Position numbers and translations under genes: made by a program. Shown here piece after piece: positions 5,296 through 7,209 of a DNA stretch of 7,209 nucleotides. The stretch is from Candidatus Nanohaloarchaea archaeon (GTDB lineage Archaea > Nanohalarchaeota > Nanosalinia > Nanosalinales > JAHENU01). The DNA is taken from the NCBI GenBank assembly GCA_018609855.1, contig JAHENU010000112.1, positions 1-7,209 of the forward strand. The letters are read 5' to 3'. The notes beneath the pieces are model-generated. The model was given only the letters and a program-made list of their open reading frames with translations. It searched no databases and had not been told where the DNA came from. How positions within the stretch are numbered: the stretch's first letter is position 1; every line of letters starts with the position of its first letter.

Positions 5296-7209
5296 TCATC
5301 GATCTCGCTCAATCGCTGGCTCCGGCTGTGGTTCTTTGACTGGTACTTGGTGGTCGGGGTAGGTCGGTAACTGCAGAGTTCTTTGTTCTGTGAGCGACGG
5401 CAGTTGATGTATGCGGGTTGTGGTGTCTGAGAGAGTGTACAGCATATTTTCTATATAGAAGAGGCGGCGGATGTCTGGGCCACGAGCGTAATATCGACGC
5501 TCTTGTGATCTATTGTCTGTATGGCTGATAGTGCCTTGTAAATCTATTGTGTTTTGGGTGATGTTGAAGACATAGGCACCTTGGAAATCTTCGCTAGATT
5601 TCTGTACGTCAGCTGGGAAGGCAAGCAGATTCCTGGAGCGGTCGAAGAGGACAGCTTTGTGTTCGGAAAATGAGCGGGAATGTGACCAGTCCTGGCCAAA
5701 GGTATGGGAAGCGGTTTCTTTTGGCTGCTGTGGATCCGAAACGTTGAATACAGATACTTTCAGGCCTTCTTGTCGTCCTTCGCGATCGGCAGCGCGGCCG
5801 ATGCCAATTAAATGATTTTTATCGTAAGGGTGAAGGTATTCAGAAACACCAGTGATCTTCAACTCGCCTAAGACCTGTGGATTTTTAGGTTCTGAGAGGT
5901 TTAGGGCAAATAATGGGTCAATCTGCCGGAAAGTGACTAAATAGGCTCTGTTATGCATGAAGCGGGCTGAATGAATGCTTTCATCGGGCGCGAGGTTTTC
6001 GACACTACCTGTCGTGCTTAAGTTCATATCTAAAACATAGAGGTGGTTTAATGAATCCGCCGCTAATATCTCCTCATCAGTCGTGGCTTGTGATATGCTT
6101 TGCTCTGTAACCTCATTCGTAGTCTCTGTGGTGCGAGAGACGGCAGTGTTGTCAAGTGACGGGATGAAGCTGCTATCCAAACGCATGTTGTTCACCCCCT
6201 CAGTAGTCGTGGCGATGCGGAAATGATTTCCTTGTTCAGACATGGAAAATTGATCCAAGACTGATCCTGGGACGGTACCACGGGCAGCTGGTGAAACAGT
6301 GCCATTATTATGGATAGCGAGGCGGTAAATGGCTGTCTGTTCCACTTGCTTATGTAAATCTAATGCAACATCTTCCATGTTGGCGTTCAGTTGTTCGGCA
6401 AAGGCTTTTTGTTCATTGGTAGAGAGGCTACGAGTGTAATTAGAGAGAATCTCTCGCAGCATTGCTGCCTGCAAGTAAGTGTAGCTTCTGTAGCCGCGCA
6501 AGTCACTGTTTTGTAGGGTCGTCAGTTCAGATTGTACGGTGTCAGGGACAATTGGCAGAATGGCGTCATTAATTAATTGATCTAGTATCTTCTGTGTATC
6601 CATGCGTTGGGTGCGGGTGAGGTAGATGTTGTCGTGCGATACATAGAGTTCGTGACTCGTATCTGTGAGAAGTGTCTCTGTCTGCAGCGTATCTTCGGTC
6701 TCTGTAGCAGCAAAAGAGAGGACTTGGGTGTAGCGGTAGGTTTCAGCTGGTGTGTCGATATAGCCGATGTCAGACGCAGGAATGGTTCGTCGTTGGCCAT
6801 TGTCCTGAAGCCAAGGAAGGGCCACAGTGTCGTTATATGTGTCGGCTGGCGTGTGAAGAATAGTATGGACTGTGCCGTTCAGGAGCCGAGCATCGACATA
6901 TGTGCCTTTTGCGGTAATATTGCGTTGAAGCTGGGGCTGTGAACGGCTGGAGATGTCATAGGAATAGATACTGGTGACTGGAGCCGATCTTCGCGGTCTT
7001 TTTATCCCTTCATCGTCAGGAGCCACTGGTTCTGGTATGCCAATATTCTGGCGTTCTTGGGCAAAAACAATGAGGCTGTCATTAATTACAAACAGCTGTT
7101 GCGGCTCTTTATCTATTGTTAGGTTGGCTATAACTGCTGCCTCTTCTGGCGGATAGGCGCGAATGATAGAGACAAAGTCATCAGCAATAGTGTACAGAAA
7201 GGTGCCATC
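5296..7209 (-). CDS. Secreted protein with C-terminal beta-propeller domain (PF09826/COG4880 type), 5' end outside window
   Basis: The frame is open from TGA at 5296-5298 to the right edge, giving 637 residues; the start and signal peptide lie beyond the window. The first visible residues, DGTFLYTIAD, then IIRAYPPEE and QQLFVINDSLIVFAQE, are already the family's first propeller strands, so the GTG at 7026 is not the start. A helical region (about 203-296) is typical of the family. It is followed by VPGSVLDQFSMSE (313-325), a Ser/Thr-rich linker (351-377), SARFMHNRAYLVTFR with DPLF (414-434), EYLHPYDKNHLIGIG (457-471), EHKAVLFD (516-523) and DIRRLFYIENMLYTLSD (579-595). The C-terminus is a Pro/Glu-rich tail without an anchor. 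The family is secreted, WD40-like in fold and common in archaea, but its ligand and role are not established. It sits upstream of the pilin-like gene. Confidence 0.9.
   Translation of the reverse strand, partial: DGTFLYTIADDFVSIIRAYPPEEAAVIANLTIDKEPQQLFVINDSLIVFAQERQNIGIPEPVAPDDEGIKRPRRSAPVTSIYSYDISSRSQPQLQRNITAKGTYVDARLLNGTVHTILHTPADTYNDTVALPWLQDNGQRRTIPASDIGYIDTPAETYRYTQVLSFAATETEDTLQTETLLTDTSHELYVSHDNIYLTRTQRMDTQKILDQLINDAILPIVPDTVQSELTTLQNSDLRGYRSYTYLQAAMLREILSNYTRSLSTNEQKAFAEQLNANMEDVALDLHKQVEQTAIYRLAIHNNGTVSPAARGTVPGSVLDQFSMSEQGNHFRIATTTEGVNNMRLDSSFIPSLDNTAVSRTTETTNEVTEQSISQATTDEEILAADSLNHLYVLDMNLSTTGSVENLAPDESIHSARFMHNRAYLVTFRQIDPLFALNLSEPKNPQVLGELKITGVSEYLHPYDKNHLIGIGRAADREGRQEGLKVSVFNVSDPQQPKETASHTFGQDWSHSRSFSEHKAVLFDRSRNLLAFPADVQKSSEDFQGAYVFNITQNTIDLQGTISHTDNRSQERRYYARGPDIRRLFYIENMLYTLSDTTTRIHQLPSLTEQRTLQLPTYPDHQVPVKEPQPEPAIERDR

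Noticed and set aside
7024..7026. GTG at 7026 as the start of the beta-propeller gene
   Set aside because: The frame stays open to the window edge, and its upstream 61 residues contain recognisable family sequence (LYTIAD, IIRAYPPEE, QLFVIND).
1..7209. CRISPR array, insertion sequence, transposase, toxin-antitoxin or defence genes
   Set aside because: I found no spaced direct repeats, transposase motifs or nuclease-type products on either strand.

Overview
The window looks archaeal, most likely a DPANN-type lineage, with moderate GC content. Four things point this way: a tRNA-Arg interrupted at the canonical archaeal 37/38 position with no encoded CCA, a class III (prepilin-type) signal peptide of the form KHRG|ISPV, a secreted C-terminal beta-propeller protein (PF09826 type), and an archaeal SpoIIM-family membrane protein. 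Ribosome binding sites are GGTG/GGAGG-type in front of operon-internal genes. Two genes without a visible site instead have AT-rich TATA-like boxes about 25-30 bases upstream of the ATG, as in leaderless archaeal transcripts. The lineage is an inference; no rRNA or other marker is present.

Left arm, + strand (2-3577): five genes run in one direction with short gaps. They are the 3' end of a gene for a Cys/Tyr/Asp-rich hydrophilic protein, a small N-terminally anchored (possibly pilin-like) protein with many N-glycosylation sequons, a 433-residue surface protein carrying two MopE-type metal-binding motifs and a thrombospondin-1-like Cys/Trp segment, a SpoIIM-family multi-pass membrane protein, and a small protein with two membrane segments and a cytoplasmic-looking coiled coil. 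All are membrane or extracytoplasmic proteins. The set reads as a cell-envelope or surface cluster, but its function cannot be read from the sequence.

Junction (3578-3870): tRNA-Arg(CCT) starts only 6 bases after the last protein stop codon and carries a 112-base intron with four local hairpins. About 24 bases beyond the tRNA lies a 21-bp imperfect inverted repeat whose three non-Watson-Crick positions are all G-U when read as + strand RNA. It fills most of the gap before the convergent gene.

Right arm, - strand (3871-7209): a secreted beta-propeller protein, whose start lies beyond the window edge, is followed downstream by an oversized type IV pilin-like protein that carries a DUF2341-like domain and a LamG-like beta-sandwich. 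Both act at the cell surface. In three places the longest ATG/GTG-initiated reading frame misleads: the first gene is read in a different frame, the SpoIIM start is moved inward, and the beta-propeller gene runs off the right edge.
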